The notes beneath the pieces were generated by a model. The model had not been told where the DNA came from, made no database searches, and was given only the letters and a program-made list of their open reading frames with translations. This document shows positions 21,505-34,783 of a stretch of DNA of 64,000 nucleotides, one piece after another; within the stretch, counting starts at the first letter, position 1; each line of letters starts with the position of its first letter. Source of the DNA: Oscheius dolichura (Eukaryota > Nematoda > Chromadorea > Rhabditida > Rhabditidae). Both the position numbers and the translations under genes were made by a program. Where the stretch lies: NCBI GenBank assembly GCA_932521035.1, contig OW051495.1, forward strand, positions 9,548,001 to 9,612,000, read 5' to 3'.

Positions 21505-24500
21505 TCACGCTGAAATCGCCCCCGCCTTCAAGCTTGACCAAGGAGCGCTCTGTTGTTGTGCCCCCGAAACAGAGAAAAACATGTTTATTAGAGTGTACAC
21601 ATGATTCTCAAAATCTTTCATCTTCTTGTTGTGGAGGATGAATCGTATATCTCTAAAATTCAAAAATAATGAATTCTGTTCTTCCCATACCCTGGGAGTC
21701 TCAGACTCTGCCGTGTTTCTCCTTTCCTCCCATGGGACGACCACCAAGTATCCGTAGTCAGTACCAGACTTTAGCATACCATTCAAGGTGTCCTTCATCT
21801 GCTCGACAGCAACCCGCTGTTTAGGCTCCGCTTCCCAGCAGCTGCTCATCACGTCGTATCTGAATTTGGAGATCTCTTGTCAAAGAAATCTTGACGAGAC
21901 CGTTTTCCGAGCTGATCCAGACTTTCCCAGAGAAAACATGGACTGAAAACTTACATCGGCTCAGGAATATCGCCTTTTGGTAGTCGTTCACCGCTTTCTA
22001 AATGTTCCAACAAAGCAGGAGCATGAATACTGGCAAATGGAATGCTCCCAAAAGTGTACATTTCCCATAGAAGTACTCCGTAGGACCAGATATCAGTTTT
22101 AAATGAAAACTGGAAATCTCGTATCGACTCTGGAGCCAGCCATTTTATAGGGAGACGTCCACCACGGGAAACATAAAATTGGGGCATGTAGATATTGGAA
22201 TCGTCGGCCACTTCTGGCTCACGGGAAAGGCCGAAGTCAGAGATCTGAACTAAAGTGATGCAAAACTGAAGAGGAAAAATACCTTGGCGATCAGTTCCTT
22301 GGTTAGTAGGATATTTCTAGCAGCTAGATCTCGATGGAGGAGGTTGAGTGATTTGAGATAACACTGCAAACTACCGAATACCCGTGGCTATAAGGCACGA
22401 ACCAGGCCGTCGCTAATTTGCCACGCGATGGAGAGCAGCTGTTTCGGGTTCAGCTCTTCCTTACAATGTTTGTATTTCCTAATCCAAGAGAGCAGATCTC
22501 CATTTTCACAGTAGTCCAGGACTATCAAAGGCAAGCCGGAAGCCGTGATACAACCGATCATTCTAAACAAATACAATAAGATGTTGGAGAAACGTACCTA
22601 CCCTAGAATGTGAAGATGGTGTCCCAGTTTTTTCATGAAGTTGACCTCGGCCAAGAAATCTAATCTCGCTTGAAGTTCAGATTTTGGAGGCAACCTTTTT
22701 ACCGCTACCTGTAAGTGGATTGGATATTTTGAGATACCAGTTTGAGATCTACCTGATTCGTTCTTTCTGATATTTTCAATGAGGATGGCATAATATTTTC
22801 CATTGGCCTTTTCCCCACCAACTTGCCCTCAAAAACTATGGCGAATGCTCCACGACCCAGCTCTTTTTCCTCATAGACTTCCAATTGTTTATCTCCTAAT
22901 TCCCACTCGTCTATTTTTCTAGCAACCATTCTATCCAAGTGAAAAGGGCTTTCCTTACACTGCTATGGGTAAAACTCCGGACGCGGTAACCCAGAACGCT
23001 CGCAGTCTTCCCCTTCTTGCGTGGTACCGTAGACAGACTATGATTACAGTAATCGCAGCAACCAGAAGCAAGCCGGCTCCCAGACAAATTAACGATATCT
23101 CTAAAATGTAGTCAACCCCATCCGACCTCCGACGTTGATCCTACCAATTATAGTGACCGATGGAGCAGAAGTTGGCTCCGGTTCTGTTGTTGAAGTTCTT
23201 CCTGTCTGTGTAGGTGGACTGCCTGCACTTGAAGTTGTTGTTTGGCGCGTAGTAGAAGTTGAAGTTGACCCTTCTGTAGTTTGTGTCGTACCATCTAAAG
23301 GAATACGCTATGATACCGTTAAAGAATCAACGTACCAGAAAAGTTGGATGTACTGAAAATCGTATAAGGAATGAATGTACCAGTCGAGTTCTCATTTCCC
23401 CCGAAAATGGTCATAGTCATCTCTAAGGCAGTCACATTGAAGGTGGCCGGAGCAGTGACGTTATACAAATCCACACTAGAACTCTAGACTTCGCAGTCTT
23501 ACTCTTTGTCTTACCTAAAATTATTCGTCCCCGACACGTTTTTCACTGAGAAATTCAGATAGGCGTCCACATTAAAGCTATGCTCTTTGATGGTGTATTC
23601 GAAAGTGAACACGTCTCCATCCACTTAAAATATCCAAATTGAAGAAATCCTCGTTTCTCACCGCTATTCAAAACGAAATCCTGCGAATTTTGATCCTGGC
23701 TAAAGAAAGGATAGTTGTTGCTCATGACGAATCCCCTTCTTTCATTAGCAGCTTGGGAATTTTTCGCTGCATGTTCAGTAATTAATCTCGAGGCAATTTC
23801 TGCTTACTGTTAGCGGCAACTGTGGTGTAATGGATAGTTACATTTCCTGCTTCCAGGATAAAGGTTCTCGCCATCCCGGGAAGATATTGTGGATAATTGT
23901 TGCCATCATACAATTGCCAGTCTTCATATATGCCAAGCAGGGTTCCATTTATGTTGTAGTCTCGGATCAATCCCCCGGCTATTAACGTGACAGGCGAGGT
24001 GCTATTCGCAGCACATCGTGAACATTCCTATAAATTACCTAAATGTTTTATCAGGCACCAGCGGAAAAGTGGGATAACGCGGGTAGAACCCTCGGAAATA
24101 ACTGATCCAAAAAAGGTGGACCCTGCAAACATTGCCCGCGGGCCGCCTCAGGAAGCGTGACAAAGTGTGATAAGTGCATAAGACGATCATCCTACGCGTG
24201 ATAAAAATGGCACCTTCCAAAATGCAATCCCCCTCTCAAAAATTCAGGATTTGAAAATTGATTCAGTAAATAATCTGGCTTGGTCACAATTGTATACATC
24301 TTTGCCAATTTGATCCAAAATGCTGAGAATTCTACGTAATTCCAACTGGCTAACAAGCAAAATACTGGAACATTTCACTAACATGATACTCAATCCGCTC
24401 CAGGTAAATAGCATCGGACCCGTCGATCTCGTTGATTACAGTCAGCGCAGCCGGTCCGTGGTCAGTATCAATGGAATATGAAACCTCGTGATTTTCATCT

Positions 24501-25593
24501 GCTCTATAGTTAGACCAGTGAATGTCATAACTGAACATGTTTTCGTTGTCTAATAATGAATGTGGCTGCTTGTATAAAGAGCACTGACTTTGGTAATCAC
24601 TGATGACCAACGTGGCCGTGGTCTCTGGACCCAAAGCTTGATAGAGAATCACAGTATCCATCGCAGAATTGAAGGTACCAAGCAGATTAGACAGAGCGGT
24701 GATTGAATACATTCTAAGAAGGGTAAGAACAAAGTTTCACAAGAAAACGTACGTTCCATAAAATTGAGGATTCTCGGCAGATCCAGTGAAGATAAAGATA
24801 TTTGCTACCATCGCATCATCAATGATAGGGGATTGAATCGAGAGGAACAGCTGAAAAGTGTATTCCTTTCCGTTTTTCGCCTTACATATCCATTGGGTTC
24901 AGCTTTAGCCGTGATGAGGGTATCCTCCATCCAATTTGCGAACGGGATAAAGTACGGCTGCTGGTTGACCGCCGTCGTATAAACTGTTTGCTGTTTACCG
25001 GCCAGTGCCACTAAATTTGACTTTCTCTCCCTTCCCGACTATCTTACATGATCTGAGAGTGATATTTATAGTTAGGATCATAGTTGTGTTATTATTGTTT
25101 GTCTCTATCTGTAGATTGAACCACGACGGAGGCCACATGACGTGAAGGGAACCACTAGTGGCAGCGTCTTCTATATTAATTCTGAAAGACTATAAGGAGT
25201 ACTTAGAGATCTTTACGAAACAGCCTGGGTATTGCAAATCTCTCCAGGAATATTAGGGAAGTTGCCCCATTGAGAGGCGACCTCGATCGTGTCGCCAGTT
25301 CTCAAGGAAGAAGCGCTGATACTGATTTCGGCCATGTAGCCGCTCTGTGGGAATTGGAACTGTAAAATTGTGCCTGAAATATTCTCAGGAGGACTCACAT
25401 TCCATAAGCAATCCTGACTTTTAGCCGCTTGCGTAGTATTTAGATAAAACGTGGAATTGGTCTCGTTCAACACGAAATTTTCATTTGTACAGTCTGTAAG
25501 AATGAGAGCGCAACATAATTAGCAGGTTTGCTTCTTACGGAAGAGATCGCCACTAACTGAGCAGAGGAAAATTACAAGAAGGGCGGGGAACAT
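21505..25593 (-). CDS. Receptor tyrosine kinase with CUB-like ectodomain
   Basis: ATG at 25593 encodes the signal peptide MFPALLVIFLCSVSGDLF; the mature protein starts CTNENF. Ectodomain exons to about 23370 show repeated CUB-like modules (for example CLWNVSPPENISGTILQFQF and GTLLGIYEDWQLYDG) rich in N-glycosylation sites. A Ser/Thr/Val-rich stalk is at 23130-23350 and a TM helix (ISLICLGAGLLLVAAITVII) near 23040-23100. The kinase domain is complete: GRGAFAIV loop, VAVK, alpha-C Glu in FLAEVNFM, HRDLAARN (about 22330), DFG in KISDFGLSR, PIKWLAPESI and DIWSYGVLLWEMYTFG. It is therefore predicted active, unlike the kinase at 4.3-10.7 kb. CUB-like plus tyrosine kinase is a nematode-lineage combination; the ligand is unknown. 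The last exon end is uncertain because an AATAAA lies inside the apparent frame at 21580. Confidence 0.85.
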
Positions 25594-26194
25594 ACGCAAC
25601 AGCGATATCTTCCGACTTAACACTCCTTAGGTATTATCAGTGAGAATTCATTTTTGATAGGGCCAGATTTTTTGTGTGTGATAATCCAACCACCCCCTCG
25701 TTATTATTCGTAATTAAAAACAAGCCTAAATGAGATTTCCGTAAATTATGAAACTTTTATGAAAATGGAAGATATTCTCCCTTCTTGAACGCAAAGCTGT
25801 CCTCTCCGGCGAGATTACAGATCACCTCTGCATAAACTGGTCAGGATTGCCATCTCTTCCTCTCACTCTATGTGTCCACTGCCCTTTCTATTTATGGTCT
25901 TCCATAAAATGTAAAAGAGGACTGTCCCGGACAGCAGGCCCGTCTCTCCTTAACATCCTCGTCCATTCTCTGCTTTTGACCTCGTTTCACGTGAACCTCC
26001 TCCCGCCGATGCCATTTCCGTTCCAGTTCAAACAATATCTATTGTGGATCATGGCCGAGTTCAAATAAATTCCTTTCAGGGTCCAAAGACGACACACCTC
26101 GGGTACAGGCCGTCTGCAATATTTATGACGCTTGCCGAGATCAATTTGTGCCTCGCTGCCTCGTCTCGACTACAGTAAGACTTCGATCCATCGA
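25594..26194. other. Divergent promoter region between the CUB-like kinase and SLC17-like genes
   Basis: The two flanking genes are transcribed away from each other, so this 600-base gap should hold both promoters. I see no small gene and no strong core element. Confidence 0.4.
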
Positions 26195-28094
26195 ATGCAA
26201 GAACAGTCCTCCTGTTTTCTTGGAATATTTGGCACCAGGACTCGTTTCTTCATCCTACCCCTAGTTCTCCTTTGTCTTTCCTTTATCTGGGCTAATATTC
26301 TCAGCTTTAATTTGGTTACCGTCTGTATAAATAATGAAGCTGCGGCCAGCAATTCCAGTCAACTCACCATTTCCCAAAGTAAGTCTTTTGTACTACGGCA
26401 GAATATGTTTCTTTCAGCTCAAACCACCTATTCGATTGCGGCAATGGCAGTGGGAGCTCTTGCCGGTAACTTTCCTGCGGTTTATTTCGTCAATAGATAC
26501 GGAAGTCGGGTTGTTTTCACCCTTCTAGGGCTGCTCACCTCAGTGGCTACGGTAGCACTACCCCCAGCTATTAATGTGAGTTTGGAAAGGATGATAGAAA
26601 GAAGGAAAGTGGCTTTAGAAAGGTTTTGGTTGGCTGATAGTCTGCCGAGTACTACAAGGAGTCGCCTACGCTGCCATTTTCCCTGTTATTGGCGCCTTTA
26701 CAGCGAAATGGACTTATCATAAACAGGTACGGTAGTTTCTCTAGACAAAAATGGGAATAACAAAGGATAAAAAGTTTACGTCCATTTAGAGCGGCCTGTT
26801 TGTCTCCGTCCTGGTGTCCTATGTCCAAATCGCTCCAATCTTTTCCAATGCCGTCGGTGGAGTGCTGTGCGACTCTCTCGGGTACGTCCTCTTCCTTTCA
26901 TGTTCCCAAACAATAACATTATTACAGCTGGCCGTCCATTTTCTATGTCCACGGCGGGATTTCTTGTGCCCTTTTCATAATTTACTTTCTTGTTTTCCGC
27001 AGTGCACCAGAGGATCATCCATGTGTCAGTTATGCGGAAGGGAATAAAATAGCCAGGGGAAAACCGAAAATGTACCGAAATCCGTGAAAAAGGAGAAATT
27101 GCCCACTTTCAGAATAGATACAGAAGTACCTTATCTGGAAATCTTGAAGACTCCCTGCATTTGGGCTATTTGGGTTGCTGCCTTAGGAAATGCCGTCATT
27201 TCCAATATTTTCTTCGTATTTACACCTATCTACATGTCAAAAGCACTGCATTTTTCCACCTCAAAGTCAGGAATCAATGCTATGTATCCTCCACTGGCTC
27301 AGCTGGTCACCAAAATCACTACCGGTCAGTTTTCACGCCTGAATGAGCTCAAAATACTCCCTCCTTTGGACTAAAAGATACTGAATCCGTCCGGAACAAC
27401 CCAACAACTTGCGTTTTACTCTCTTCTCTAAAAGTTAATGAAAACAAGTTTTCAGGCCTCATTTCCGATAAAATCAAGTTCCTCTCCAACCGGTGGAAAT
27501 TCCGCATCTTCAATTCGTTCTCATTCTTTGGATCTGCTTTAGTCAGTGTGGCTCTAGCCTTTATGGAGGACAGTCATCCAGTAGGAAGCCCACTGTTCTA
27601 CCAAACTATCGTATTCAGAGCGCCAATTCACCAGTTATGGCTGTAACTCTAGCAATCTTGGGTACAAATACGGGTGGATTCTACAAAGCGGCACCTTTTC
27701 TTTCAAAACAATATAGGTAACCCCTTCTTTTTGTGGAGGATAATCCAGTTTTAGCTCATTTGTGACGGGTATGATTTCACAGTGCAACTGCCTCATCCTA
27801 CTGGTAATTCCCTTTATTGTGCAAGCCATTACCCCCAACGAGACAGTCGGTGAATGGAAGATTGTCTTTCTCCTCATTGCCGGAACATTGGTACGTTATA
27901 AAAAGTGGAAATAAAACGAAACATATCCTTCGGTTCAGGTGGTGACAAATATAGTCTTCGTCATCTTCATTCAAGGAACGCCATTTGAATGGACAGGAGA
28001 ACCCGCGGAAGTCTCAAGTATCTCTACAATTACGGTCTCTAATTCACTCTCAAGCTTTAGAACAATTGAAAAAGTCGAAATTGAAAAGTTTTGA
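26195..28094 (+). CDS. SLC17-type anion/phosphate transporter (MFS)
   Basis: ATG 26195 opens MQEQSSCFLGIFGTRTRFFI with TM1. AMAVGALAGNFPAVYFVNRYGSR follows, the SLC17-like loop after TM2 with its R-x-G-x-R pattern. LLRVLQGVAYAAIFPVIG gives the R-x-x-Q-G motif of TM4. Later exons carry SAPEDHPCVS (the SLC17 P-x-x-HP-x-I/V-S/D linker), EVPYLEILKTPCIWAIWVAA, TNTGGFYKAAP and TPNETVGEWKIVFLL (the N-x-T-x-x-EW motif before TM12). Introns are short; one of 38 bases at about 27563-27600 interrupts the EDSHP/SANSP junction. SLC17 members move inorganic phosphate, organic anions or glutamate across plasma, vesicle or lysosomal membranes; the substrate is not predictable here. The gene appears intact. 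Confidence 0.85.
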
Positions 28095-29990
28095 GACCAT
28101 TTCATAAATACTTGTATCATTCTACTGTTAGCATGGATGGGATAGGCATCCCGGATAAAATTCTTAGAATCCTTACGAACCAGACAATTGCTCGTAAAAG
28201 AGCTGATCTTTCATACAGTCAGGGCCTATTCCTACTGATAAAGAACCATACAGTCATTCCCTTATTGCGGTTGGATCAATTGAATGTAACTGGAGATAAC
28301 GGGGTTTAGTTTGACGTAAAGAGAGCTTCTGGTAGTCTTATATGCTACCCGGGGCAGTTTTCTTGAGGAGTTGACACCTCTTGTTCCGATTGATTTTGGA
28401 AGCTTAACGTTAGTTGAAAAGTTCATTGTTTACGGATGTCTCGGCAACGATGCCACCGTCGCAATACGGCTGTCACTTTGAAATGGAGCATCCATCGCAT
28501 TTCCATTCGTTTTTTTTTCATTATAATTGTCAATGAAGAAAAGGTTATAGCCCTTCTATAATAAAAGATCTAGCGGCCTTCCTTCTAGGCCTCATGATTG
28601 CTTCTGCTTTTCCAGTCCGCTACTATTTCGTTTTTGAACCCTATTGGTCGTTAGGTGAGCAGCACAGTAGTCTTATTTTCTTATCCGCTGATAACTTTTC
28701 CCTAATGCTTTGCTAATCGCATTGTTCGCGTCTGACCGCCACCCACTCGCATTGTTCTCATCTGAACAAGTTCTCTTCTTTTTCTTCCCTGCTATTGTGA
28801 GTAAAAAGACTTCAGCCGGCCGGTTCTCCCTATGCAAATGTCTTCCGCCGCCCTGCTGAACATCGTCTCGCGAATGACCTTGACTAGCAATCTTGACTAG
28901 CGGCAGCGACGTTATTATTTCTATTTGCTGATAAGCTATTTACCCTGACTCATTCACCTGCCGCAACCTCCTTTTTGTCCTCAAATATTTTTGCCCTCAA
29001 GTATTCTCTATTGAGGGCAGGCGCGAAGGCAGTCTCATGTTTGTTTCCTTCGCGTTGACACATTTTGCCTTTCCTGGACAAATATCTCCTCCTCTATCAG
29101 ACGTTTCAGACCCATTCAACCCAAGATTCCGTGACTTGAAAGTTGCAAACCACCCCGTTCTAATGTTTTCCACATGTCGGAAGCAGTAAAAGACAAATTA
29201 CTCTCTGACCTCCCTGGAGGGTTCTTTATTTTACGAGAGGGTGGAGTTCTCCTCAATTTGTTTTCTTCTAGTCTCTAAACTTTTTTTAAAGTCATCGTTT
29301 CCCACCCAAAAACACCGACTTGCCCTCCTGTTTTGAGTGACAATGACGAGCGTGAAAGGCGACATTGTAGTCGTCAGAAAAAGCGCCGTTCACATCTGTT
29401 TGCCAAAAGGCGCAGAGGTCATTCGGGGGTGGGCGACCTCCTCTAAGTGGAGGCAATTTTGACAAAAGGGGAACAAATTGATTTGACACCGCTCTTTCAT
29501 TCATCATCAGACAAGATTTATAATCCAATCTCGCCCTAGCATGGGATATTTTGCTTCCTTTCAGCTGAACCATGGCCTTGGGTTTGGCCATGCGGTGAAA
29601 AAACAAGTTCCAAACGTCTGAAGAGTTTATGTTCTTCTCTTATCTTGATTTTCAGTCCAATTTTACCTATTTTCTGGTCCATTTCCATTGAAAAGTAGAG
29701 AAGCGATGAATAATTGTTGAGCTATGACGCATTTGCCCACACAAAGGTATTAGATGTCCCCCTGGATGTTGTGAAGCAAAGCGTTCGCTCTCATATTGAA
29801 TTTCGCACAATTTTTCCTCCTTTTAACTTTTTCTTCTTACACCTTGAAGTTGGAAATTTTCGAGTAAAAGAGAAATTGCTTTTAAAGAGAACCTTCGTTA
29901 TTCCGCCATAAAGCTAGAGAAAACCAATCTATGCTCCCTTTTAATCCCCTTGTTCTCAATCCCAGATCTTTTATTTCCAGGGGGCTGGTA
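28095..29990. other. Intergenic, no gene recognised
   Basis: About 1.9 kb without supportable exons. A short internal duplication (TCGCATTGTTC, 28718 and 28748) is the only structure noted. Open frames at 28091-28309 and 29292-29606 have no domain features. Confidence 0.5.
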
Positions 29991-29996
29991 ATTTTC

Positions 29997-30011
29997 TTTT
30001 TTTTTTTTTTT

Positions 30012-30042
<31 letters not shown>
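29997..30042. repeat. Poly(T)25-poly(G)21 homopolymer junction
   Basis: An uninterrupted run of T is followed directly by an uninterrupted run of G, about 280 bases upstream of the glycosyltransferase start. Long poly(G)/poly(C) tracts are a known nematode genome feature and form G-rich structures. Confidence 0.9.
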
Positions 30043-30043
<1 letters not shown>

Positions 30044-30320
30044 GTATCCGGCTGCATTGTTACGGTTTTTTATTTGCCTAGCACCTTATTAAACAGCATT
30101 TTATCGAAGCATTTGATTTCGGACCGGATGTTTCCAAACGGGGGCACCTTTGTGAGACTGTCACAGTAGTTCCCAAAACAGCCATTCACTGTTGCCAAAA
30201 TAACAATTGACTCATCCATATACACAATTCGAGGCGGTGAGCAGTCTTACCCTGCGGAAATACCCTATACTAGGACCATAGCCAATACTGTCCATTTCAG
30301 GTATTCTCCAATATGATCAT

Positions 30321-32478
30321 ATGGTGACCAGGTTGTCTAGACGTTGTTTCACAGTCGTATGTTGTTGCTGCCTTACGAGTCTTTTTCTTATTCTCTACGG
30401 GCACGGTAACTTGACAACTGATCATGTTGATGTGAGCCTAATTCTCTTATTTTCCTAATGTTTGAATTTTTAGAATGTTCTCCTTTTATTTGACTCAAGG
30501 AGTAAGAAACTCCTAGAGAGAAATGCTTCCGGAAGTTGGCCAAATTATAAATACATCTGGGAGGATTATTATGGACAGTAGGAGAATTCTCTTATCGGGG
30601 AAAAGAGGAGAATTTTAGGATCCCCGCCATTTACAACTGTAAAGAGTTTGCAGCAGGCAACGCCAAGGCCATAACACACTATTCATTTTTGGGAAGGATC
30701 CCACTGAAACAAGAACCATCTCTCACTATGGAGTGTGACCACATTCGACGACGAGTGATGGGAAATACGGTCTACAAACGGGTCAAACATCCTTATGCCG
30801 TTGCTAGGAACGTCTTTGCGGTAAGATATTAATGATGTGATATGAAACTCGCCGTTACACTCCTGCGTTATTCCTTGCTTTATTGCCACCAGTGATCATG
30901 ACATCCCATCTTGGTTATCAGTTTAGTAGGACCAGCGTCTCCATCTTGGTTATCAGTTTAGTAAGACCAGCGTAATAATGGCAGTTTCGTCTGGCCCTCG
31001 AATCTTTGTATTTTGAGTGGAAGGTCCTTGAGAGACTGGCATGAGTGAATCAAAGGTCCTCCTTTTTTAACTTTTTTGATTTCAGGATTACTACCTACAA
31101 GAGCTGCTGCTCGCCTTCTCCTACTCGCCCTTCAATATGTATTGCTATGCTATAGACAAGAAAAGTCAAAAGTCCTTCAAGAAAGAACTCAAAGTACTGG
31201 GAAGCTGTCTTCCAAATGTTGTGGTCATCGATAAAGAGTACGACTTCGACTCTGGTGGTCATTTCCAAGATGAGGCACACCATGACTGTACAAACGAGAT
31301 GTTACAATTCAAAGGATGGGATTATGTGATGTTCCTACAGGTTAGACTCGTACTTTTTTACTTTCACGGTTACTGTACTTTAGAACGCTGATATTTTTAT
31401 CAAAGCACCGGAAGAGATCTCCGAAATTATACATGTTCTGAATGGAACAGCGATGACCGGCTTTTCAAAGCCGTTTAAGGATCGAATTCCAAAATCCAAT
31501 TCATGGACTCCGAAAGATCTGAGCTTATTCAAAAATCGTAAAATTGAAAAGGGTTTCCCACAAACTCTTACCCTTTTACAGCTTCACAATTCACAAAAGA
31601 ACAGTTTCTTACTCCTCTACAGCTGAGGAAGAGCCCCAATCATATGTTTCTTCCTCGTGAATTCGTTGACGCGGTCCAAGAAAAGCTAAACCTTAAAAAG
31701 TTGTTTAGTTTGTTTCAGTCCAAAAAGGTGTGGACTCCTTTCCCAAAAAGCTATATTTTTGTTCAGTATGGGGTGGATGAAATGCTCTACGCTACCCTGT
31801 TGTCAGCACATTTTCTAAAGCTGCCGGGGCAAGTGGAGAACAATTGTAGCGTGACAGACAACTTTAGGTGGATTGACTCCTGTAAAAGAGCCCTGCTTAC
31901 CTTTGTTTTGCAGATATGTTCATTGGAACTTTGGCGACCCCTTAAAATGTCAAAGTTTCAAAAAGCGCCACGGTGTCTGCCTCATAGGAATGGAATACAT
32001 CCGCATCCTAAAAGACAAGCCACAAATCGTCGGTACCTATTTCCAAAGTCAATAGATTCACATTATTTTCAGCTAATAAAATCTGGCCGGAATGGGATTT
32101 CGGCGCAATTATGTGTATGGGTGAGGTGCTCTACAATCGAACAAACTCGCTGCCAGCAAAGATTTTCAACTTATCGCCATATCAAAAAATTCCACAGGTT
32201 TTCTAATTACAGTACGGAAGACGGCGAATTTTTTAGGTACGGGAGCATATTCTCAAATCTCAGGGAAAATTCAACGTGTCCGCCTTCACTTGTTGATCTC
32301 GAATCTTTATTCTTTTCTTCAATTTTCAATGAATTTTGGGATATCCTGCAGTTCTAGGCTACAACGTGTGACTAGGAAATACCCATTCGAACAGCCGCAT
32401 CTTGCAAAAAGTTGCATTCGAATGGGTTTCGTTTACAGGCTGTTCAGTACAAAAAGGATAAGACAGGCCAATTGGTAG
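30321..32478 (+). CDS. Core-2/I-branching-type beta-1,6-N-acetylglucosaminyltransferase (GT14 family)
   Basis: ATG 30321 starts a type II signal anchor (FTVVCCCCLTSLFLILYG) typical of Golgi glycosyltransferases. Later exons read NTVYKRVKHPYAVARNVFA, then DYYLQELLLAFSYSPFNMYC followed by YAID, NVVVIDKEYDFDSGGH, and GWDYVMFLQ with NADIFIKAPEE. They continue EFVDAVQEKLNLKKL, YGVDEMLYATLL (the conserved acidic DE region), RHGVCLIGMEYI and NKIWPEWDFGAIMCMGEVLY. This order matches the nematode-expanded branch of the GT14 Branch domain, whose members add GlcNAc branches to O-glycans or related acceptors in the Golgi lumen. Introns are short and the frame stays open throughout. The C-terminal 70 residues after 32215 are less conserved and their splice choice is tentative. 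Confidence 0.85.
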
Positions 32479-32839
32479 TCAAGTCAAGGAGTCCCCCAAT
32501 TTATTTTACCCTCTGACCACATAGTGTCACCGGTAGAAAGATAAGAGGTGAAAGGGATGTGTGAACTTTATGCTACACTTCAAGAGTTTTTAAAAGATCG
32601 CTCGAAATGAGAACGTTTGAGATCACAGTAACACAGTGTAAGGGTCAACAAGGAGAGATTATAATCATCAACAAGAGGGTAGATGACGTATCGTGAAATC
32701 GGGAAACTGGTGCGTACTTCAGGGACGAATACACCCGTCATACCGAGAAGCGCAGCTTGCACTCTTGTCTGGCTAGATGTCAACATCTCGGCAGTTCCTG
32801 TTGAGGATCTTCTTCGAAATGTCGGGCTACAAAAGATTT

Positions 32840-34089
32840 CTACCAATCCTTGCGCAATAAATGGAAGTATTTCTCTCCAGTGGCGCTGGTATCAAGAGCT
32901 TTTCCCGTCAGGTCGTTGACCACGATGCCAACTTCTGATCCGCTATGGTTACTTCGATAGCCTTTTAGACAGCGCATCTTCCTATTCCTCAAAATAAGGA
33001 TCCAAGGGAAGATGGAGTTGGACATTGCATTTATCTAGAAAAGTTTACATTTCCATGAAAATCAGTCTCACATTATGATAGGCGAACGACAGCCAACCGA
33101 ACATTTCAGGTTCTATTGAAGTGCCAAGTACCAACGTGACAATACAGCTGAAGGCAAGGAAACGGCATATGACAGAGCCTAGGAGGTAACGAAACAGAGC
33201 AACGTTGTAGTAATAGGTCTGGGCGCACTGAAACGGCTCTACACTTCGAAGAAAAGGGATGAGTACCTGGTATCGGAGTTCTAAATGCTCTCCTCGGCCA
33301 GCAATATAGGTTTTCTTGTTTATTTGAATTGTCAGGAGCAGCATCTGCAAGTTTTTATTGGGAGACATCTGTTCAAAAGAGCTGGGTTCAAGTTCACAGG
33401 TCACGCAGCGAATGCATACAAGGAACTTCTTGTCCAGCCTTTGCAGCCGCTCCAGGACCTTTGACCCCCTCAAGATCTCTGGGAATGCCTAGACTTACAA
33501 AAATGCCGCTGAATTGTAATAAATTCATGCCGACAGCTGCCGGCCCTCCACGTTGTTCTAAATGAATTACATCAATTGAATTCCGCCATTACAATTTTGT
33601 CTCACCTATATGTTGAAGATATGAAGCATACATACTTGTAGCAATCGAAAATACTGCGGCTACTAGTGTCATAAAATTACAAAAATGCGAATTCTCATGA
33701 AAAAACTGAGGAAATTTCCCCTGGAGTAGTCGTTCTCCAGCTACAATAAATATATTCATGGCAAAGAGAAAGAAAGCCATTTCGTGGATGAATAGGGTAT
33801 TGTTGATGGCTCCTCCTCCTCTGGCCGTGTCGGGATAAACTAGCATATCCCCTATGGAGATTTTCAAATAGACACAGATTAAGTAAGTTGTGGTAGTCGA
33901 TAAATCGCAGAGGACGAACATAACAACCAGGAATCTGCAAAAGATTTGAGTAACCCGGCGTAGAAGGCCCCCTTACTTGAGATTCCTGGATTTATTGTCG
34001 TTGTCTAGTACAGTAGCCAGAAGTAGGCAAAGATTTGTGAAGAGCGAGCAGCAATTTATGCAGATATCCACAATATAGACCAGCCACAT
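32840..34089 (-). CDS. Seven-transmembrane chemoreceptor, Sra/Sre group
   Basis: ATG 34089 begins MWLVYIVDICINCCSLFTNL (TM1). An exon with TM2 and TM3 ends FLFAMNIFIVAGERLLQGKF, with an ER motif after TM3. TM4 is in MTLVAAVFSIATSMYASYLQ. Exons after 33480 contain KVLERLQRLDKKFLVCIRC and GEHLELRYQ, resembling the RYQ signature before TM6, followed by TM6/TM7 segments (YLLGSVICRFLAFSCIVTLV; FAYHNV). A hydrophilic C-terminal exon ends at 32840. All introns are short with standard splice sites. It resembles the receptor at 19.9-21.3 kb in plan but is divergent in sequence. Confidence 0.6.
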
Positions 34090-34523
34090 AGAATCTAAAA
34101 GGACTTGACCACGTCGTCGTCAATACGCTTCACTTCCGGCTACAATCTTAGAAAAAGGACAATTACCGGATACTAATGAGAAAGAAAAACATTCTGGGAG
34201 GAAAATAGGGGCGGGACTTTTGATTGGATAAAGGAAACGTGTGAAGAGCTGTTGAAAATTTTTGAGGATTCTGAGAAGGTACGGGGAAAAACAAGAGACG
34301 TTGTTTTGCACCCAAAAAATATCAGTAGGGAATAGAAAATGACCCGTGTTGAGTCCCACTTTAAGTTGTAATGACGTAATTTCCTAACTAAACGTAAAGA
34401 GCTCCAGTCTATAGCCAGTCACTATCTGACCTCCTTTGATCACTGTCCACTGTACACAGTTCGTGTCTAGGACCTGTTTTCCGCTGGGTGAAGTTCCTTA
34501 TTAATAAACAGTCCCCAGTCCTA

Positions 34524-34657
34524 TAGTCCATTTCCAATGGATATGTCACGGGATTTAAAGGTCCTCCGCTGTGAGACCAGCCTTCTTCCAACTTGGTCTC
34601 GAAACGGAGATGCGCCGCGAAATTTGAACTCGTGACATATCCGTTGGAAACGGACTA
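34524..34657. mobile_element. Short MITE with TAGTCCATTTCCAA ends
   Basis: The left end TAGTCCATTTCCAATGGATA at 34524-34543 is mirrored by the right end TATCCGTTGGAAACGGACTA at 34638-34657. The element is 134 bases, with internal inverted repeats (CTCCGCTGTGAGACCAG and its partner). It is a relative of the copy at 39889-40019. It lies about 125 bases upstream of the UGT start codon. Confidence 0.75.
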
Positions 34658-34783
34658 ACAGATATTGTTGTTTGAACCCTCCCTCCTTATCGCTCTTAAC
34701 CCAGGACCCTCTTATCAAGACACGGGGTCCTCTCATTGAACTCTGTTTTGATCATCAAAAACAACTCCCCCGCCATTTTTCAG

